Assembly: GCF_000759475.1 (NCBI RefSeq)
Contig: NZ_CP009454.1
Coordinates: 248,001 to 312,000 of the forward strand
DNA: 64,000 nt
Direction of reading: 5' to 3'
From: Pantoea rwandensis
GTDB lineage: Bacteria > Pseudomonadota > Gammaproteobacteria > Enterobacterales > Enterobacteriaceae
In this document: one piece after another, positions 61,351 to 64,000 of the stretch
How the letters are laid out: each line of letters opens with the position of its first letter
Position numbering within the stretch: the stretch's first letter is position 1
Program-made: the position numbers and the translations under genes
The notes under the pieces: generated by a model
What the model was told of the DNA's origin: nothing
Seen by the model: only the letters and a program-made list of their open reading frames with translations
Database searches by the model: none

Positions 61351-62691
61351 ATGTTGAGTATCTTCAAACCGGCACCGCATCAGCCGCAAGTCGCTGACGA
61401 TCGTGTCGATCCGCTTTATCGTCGGCTACGCTGGCAAATCTTCATCGGCATTTTCTTTGGCTATGCCGCCTATTACCTGGTCCGTAAAAACTTTGCGCTG
61501 GCGATGCCCTATTTAGTTGAGCAGGGCTTTTCGCGTGGCGATCTTGGCTTTGCGCTGTCCGGAATCTCCATCGCCTACGGTTTTTCCAAGTTCATCATGG
61601 GTTCCGTCTCTGACCGTTCAAATCCACGCGTCTTTTTACCTGCCGGACTGATTCTGGCCGCTGCGGTGATGCTCTTTATGGGCTTTGTGCCGTGGGCCAC
61701 CTCCAGCATCATGGTGATGTTTGTGCTGCTGTTCCTGTGCGGTTGGTTCCAGGGTATGGGTTGGCCGCCATGCGGGCGCACCATGGTGCACTGGTGGTCA
61801 CAGAAGGAGCGCGGCGGGATTGTCTCGGTGTGGAACTGCGCCCATAACGTGGGCGGCGGCATTCCCCCACTGCTGTTCCTGCTGGGTATGGCGTGGTTTA
61901 ACGACTGGAAAGCCGCACTCTATATGCCGGCGTTTGGTGCCATCCTCATCGCCATTATTGCCTTTGCCCTGATGCGCGATACGCCGCAGTCTTGTGGCCT
62001 GCCACCGATTGAAGCTTACAAGAACGACTACCCGCCCGATTACAACGACAACCACGAGCAGGAGTTAACGGCAAAGCAGATTTTCATGCAGTACATCCTG
62101 CCTAATAAGCTGCTATGGTATATCGCGCTGGCTAACGTGTTTGTCTATCTGCTGCGTTACGGCATTCTCGACTGGTCACCCACTTACCTGAAAGAGGTGA
62201 AGCACTTCACGCTGGATAAATCTTCGTGGGCTTACTTCTTCTATGAATATGCAGGCATTCCCGGCACCCTGCTGTGCGGCTGGATGTCGGACAAGGTGTT
62301 CCGAGGCAATCGTGGCGCGACCGGCGTGTTCTTTATGACGCTGGTGACCATCGCGACGGTGGTGTACTGGCTTAACCCGCCAGGCAATCCAGGTATCGAT
62401 ATGCTGTGCATGATCGTCATTGGCTTCCTGATTTACGGCCCGGTGATGCTGATTGGTCTGCACGCGCTGGAGCTGGCGCCGAAAAAAGCCGCTGGTACCG
62501 CCGCGGGCTTTACCGGTTTGTTTGGTTATCTTGGTGGATCGGTGGCAGCCAGTGCGATTGTCGGTTACACCGTGGATTACTTCGGCTGGGATGGTGGCTT
62601 CATGGTGATGATTGCCGGATCGGTGTTAGCCGTGATTTTACTGCTGCTCACCATGATCAGTGAACATAAGCACAAGAAGCAGATGGCATAA
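61351..62691 (+). CDS. glpT: Glycerol-3-phosphate/phosphate antiporter GlpT
   Basis: GlpT exchanges external glycerol-3-phosphate for internal phosphate and also imports fosfomycin. The 446-residue MFS protein (E. coli 452) has twelve hydrophobic segments and is very close to E. coli GlpT throughout the core. The substrate residues are present: Arg45 in YLVRKNFAL, His in [10 protein letters not shown] and Arg in [15 protein letters not shown] precedes the ATG. In E. coli it heads glpTQ next to glpABC; here it is alone between yigM and yigL, with no glpQ. Confidence 0.97.
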   Translation: MLSIFKPAPHQPQVADDRVDPLYRRLRWQIFIGIFFGYAAYYLVRKNFALAMPYLVEQGFSRGDLGFALSGISIAYGFSKFIMGSVSDRSNPRVFLPAGLILAAAVMLFMGFVPWATSSIMVMFVLLFLCGWFQGMGWPPCGRTMVHWWSQKERGGIVSVWNCAHNVGGGIPPLLFLLGMAWFNDWKAALYMPAFGAILIAIIAFALMRDTPQSCGLPPIEAYKNDYPPDYNDNHEQELTAKQIFMQYILPNKLLWYIALANVFVYLLRYGILDWSPTYLKEVKHFTLDKSSWAYFFYEYAGIPGTLLCGWMSDKVFRGNRGATGVFFMTLVTIATVVYWLNPPGNPGIDMLCMIVIGFLIYGPVMLIGLHALELAPKKAAGTAAGFTGLFGYLGGSVAASAIVGYTVDYFGWDGGFMVMIAGSVLAVILLLLTMISEHKHKKQMA

Positions 62692-62695
62692 CGAG

Positions 62696-62725
62696 AATGG
62701 GCCGGTGATTCCGGCCCATTTTTTT
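62696..62725. terminator. Terminator between glpT and yigL
   Basis: AATGGGCCGG and CCGGCCCATT form a 10-bp stem with a 5-nt loop, then seven T. It overlaps the last codon of the convergent yigL and probably serves glpT chiefly. Confidence 0.9.
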
Positions 62726-63524
62726 AAGCAAGGAACAGCTTGCGCAGCGTATGCGGCACCGCATCTTCAGCATTGCTGCCAATCACTTCTAACGTTGGCA
62801 GCGTATCTTTCAGGCGCTGGTGCGCATTGCGCATAATGCAGCCTTTACCCGCCATGCTCAGCATTTCCACGTCATTCATGCCATCGCCAAAAGCGATGCA
62901 CTCTTTCAATGAGTATCCGAGTTGTTTGGCGACGGCTTCCAGTGCATGCCCTTTCGATACACCACCCGCCATCACTTCCAGACAGGTCGGCAGTGAGAAA
63001 CTGACATTCACGCGATCGCCCCAGCGCGCTTCAATCGCCAGTTCCAGTGGCGCCAGACGCTCAGGATCGTCACAGGTAAAGAACACCTTGCTGATACCGT
63101 CGGTTTCCAGCATGCCTGGCTGGTACACCTGATAGTTAAACACCGACTCGCGGAAGTAGTCCTGTTCCTCCGGGCGATGGCGGCTCATATACCACTCATC
63201 GTCGCGATACACGTGTGTCAGGATATGCTCATCGTGATACTGCAAACCGTAGAGTTCGCTGGCAATATCGGCATCGAGGTTATGGCTAAACACCAGTTCA
63301 CCTGCTGCATTGTGCACACGAGCACCGTTAGAGGTGATCATGTACGCCGGAATGCCGAGGTTATCGCGCATCTGGCCCACGTCGATATAGTGACGACCGG
63401 TGGCGAAAACGAAGTGAACATCTTGCGCCACCAGTTCCTGCAGCGTGGTGCGAGCAAAAGGTGTCAGGCGGTGTTCCGGTGAGAGCAGCGTGCCATCCAG
63501 GTCGGATGCGACGATGTGGTACAT
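62724..63524 (-). CDS. yigL: HAD-family sugar/pyridoxal phosphatase YigL
   Basis: Cof-type (class IIB) HAD phosphatase of 266 residues, equal to E. coli YigL, which dephosphorylates sugar phosphates and pyridoxal phosphate. Motif I is ASDLDGTLL with Asp8 and Asp10, motif II is MITSNGA, motif III includes the Lys of GVSKGHAL, and motif IV is AFGDGMNDVEML. In E. coli the yigL part of the pldB-yigL message is stabilised by the small RNA SgrS during glucose-phosphate stress; conservation here is not testable by eye. It follows pldB by 32 bp. Confidence 0.95.
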   Translation of the reverse strand: MYHIVASDLDGTLLSPEHRLTPFARTTLQELVAQDVHFVFATGRHYIDVGQMRDNLGIPAYMITSNGARVHNAAGELVFSHNLDADIASELYGLQYHDEHILTHVYRDDEWYMSRHRPEEQDYFRESVFNYQVYQPGMLETDGISKVFFTCDDPERLAPLELAIEARWGDRVNVSFSLPTCLEVMAGGVSKGHALEAVAKQLGYSLKECIAFGDGMNDVEMLSMAGKGCIMRNAHQRLKDTLPTLEVIGSNAEDAVPHTLRKLFLA

Positions 63525-63556
63525 GTAAACCTCTGGTATTGATGTCGGAAAATGAG

Positions 63557-64000
63557 TTAAACGTGGCGCTCGAAAAAATCGACCACCAGGTTAAGCGCTT
63601 CAGCGCGCATGGCGTCTGTTTCGAACAAAATCTCGTGACGCGCGCCTTGAATCACATACGGCACGGTTCCTTCGCAGGGATGTCCCGCATCGGCCATCGC
63701 CGTACAAAAAATATCTTGTGCGCGGTTATCCACCACATCGTCTTCGCTGGCCTGTAACACCAGCGCCGGTGTGGTAATTTTCGCCGCCTGACTGATGATG
63801 CTGCGTCCGGCATAGACGCCTTCACGCACCCAATGATAGGTCGGCCCTCCCACACGCAACCCCGGATCGTCGGCGTAAAAACGCAGGTTGCGCCGATAGC
63901 GTTCACGACTGTGCGTCAGGCGATTAATGCCAAACGGGCTGGCCCGCCAGCGGCCGGTGCCGAGCGCATAGCGTTCGCGGATTGCCGGCAGTTTTTCCGC
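63557..64000 (-). CDS. pldB: Lysophospholipase L2 (PldB), 5' part beyond the window
   Basis: C-terminal 147 residues of an alpha/beta hydrolase. The segment LGTGRWRASPFGINRLTHS, then RYRRNLRFYADDP and GGPTYHWVREG, is typical of PldB, which hydrolyses lysophospholipids and transfers acyl groups to phosphatidylglycerol. The catalytic His region is GARHEILFETDAMR, and an Asp candidate is in EDDVVDNR. The frame stays open to the window edge, so the N-terminal half with the nucleophile Ser is not seen. It precedes yigL, as in E. coli. Confidence 0.93.
   Translation of the reverse strand, partial: AEKLPAIRERYALGTGRWRASPFGINRLTHSRERYRRNLRFYADDPGLRVGGPTYHWVREGVYAGRSIISQAAKITTPALVLQASEDDVVDNRAQDIFCTAMADAGHPCEGTVPYVIQGARHEILFETDAMRAEALNLVVDFFERHV

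Overview
The window is a 64-kb stretch of a gammaproteobacterial chromosome, almost certainly of the order Enterobacterales and most likely from the Erwiniaceae (Pantoea/Erwinia type). Gene order follows two blocks of the Escherichia coli K-12 map: hupA-rsd-thiC...rpoBC-tufB-murB, and hemG-fadBA-ubi-tat-metE-pldB. Nearly every protein aligns from end to end with its E. coli counterpart as I recall it. The Erwiniaceae suggestion rests mainly on the thiamine locus: only thiC and thiE are present, and published Pantoea and Erwinia genomes carry the thiazole genes (thiOSGF) on plasmids.

Layout. 1-5084: yjaH, hupA, yjaG, nfi, hemE and nudC on the minus strand, with rsd divergent. 5085-8190: an ERIC-like palindromic repeat, a TPP riboswitch and thiC-thiE. 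8190-10011: a divergent yjiR-yjiS pair (MocR-type regulator and a DUF1127 small protein) sits exactly where E. coli has thiFSGH. 10073-24301: rpoC, rpoB, rplL, rplJ, rplA, rplK, nusG, secE, tufB and four tRNAs (Thr-Tyr-Gly-Thr), all minus. 24900-27910: coaA, birA, murB. 28014-33600: a complete rrn operon (16S, tRNA-Glu, 23S, 5S) on the minus strand, with two promoters, boxA sites and a second ERIC-like element in the 23S-5S spacer. 33637-41205: hemG, trkH, yigZ and pepQ facing the fatty-acid oxidation operon fadBA. 41208-52191: fre, ubiD, pepE, rfaH, tatD, tatCBA, ubiB-ubiJ-ubiE and rmuC. 52277-58985: an unrecognised TPR/glycosyltransferase-like gene, udp, dlhH, metE and metR. 59081-64000: yehS, an intergenic tandem repeat, yigM, a stand-alone glpT, yigL and the 3' part of pldB.

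Most of the window is housekeeping: transcription and translation, haem, ubiquinone, thiamine, methionine and CoA synthesis, Tat export and beta-oxidation. Several control sites can be read directly: a TPP riboswitch ahead of thiC, a FadR operator ahead of fadB, three tandem met boxes between metE and metR, two CRP sites 52 bp apart ahead of udp, a stringent-type promoter for the tRNA-tufB operon, rrn P1 and P2, and an attenuator between rplL and rpoB.

The departures from the E. coli map deserve most attention. These are the yjiRS cassette replacing thiFSGH, with a candidate operator; an rrn operon with rrnA-type upstream and rrnB-type downstream neighbours; two ERIC-like elements whose central hairpins covary; a 135-bp tandem repeat downstream of yehS; an expanded Pro/Ala repeat in TatB; and the unnamed TPR/glycosyltransferase-like gene beside udp. 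I see no phage, insertion sequence, CRISPR array or toxin-antitoxin locus. All assignments come from reading the sequence and from recalled family knowledge; no database search was run.
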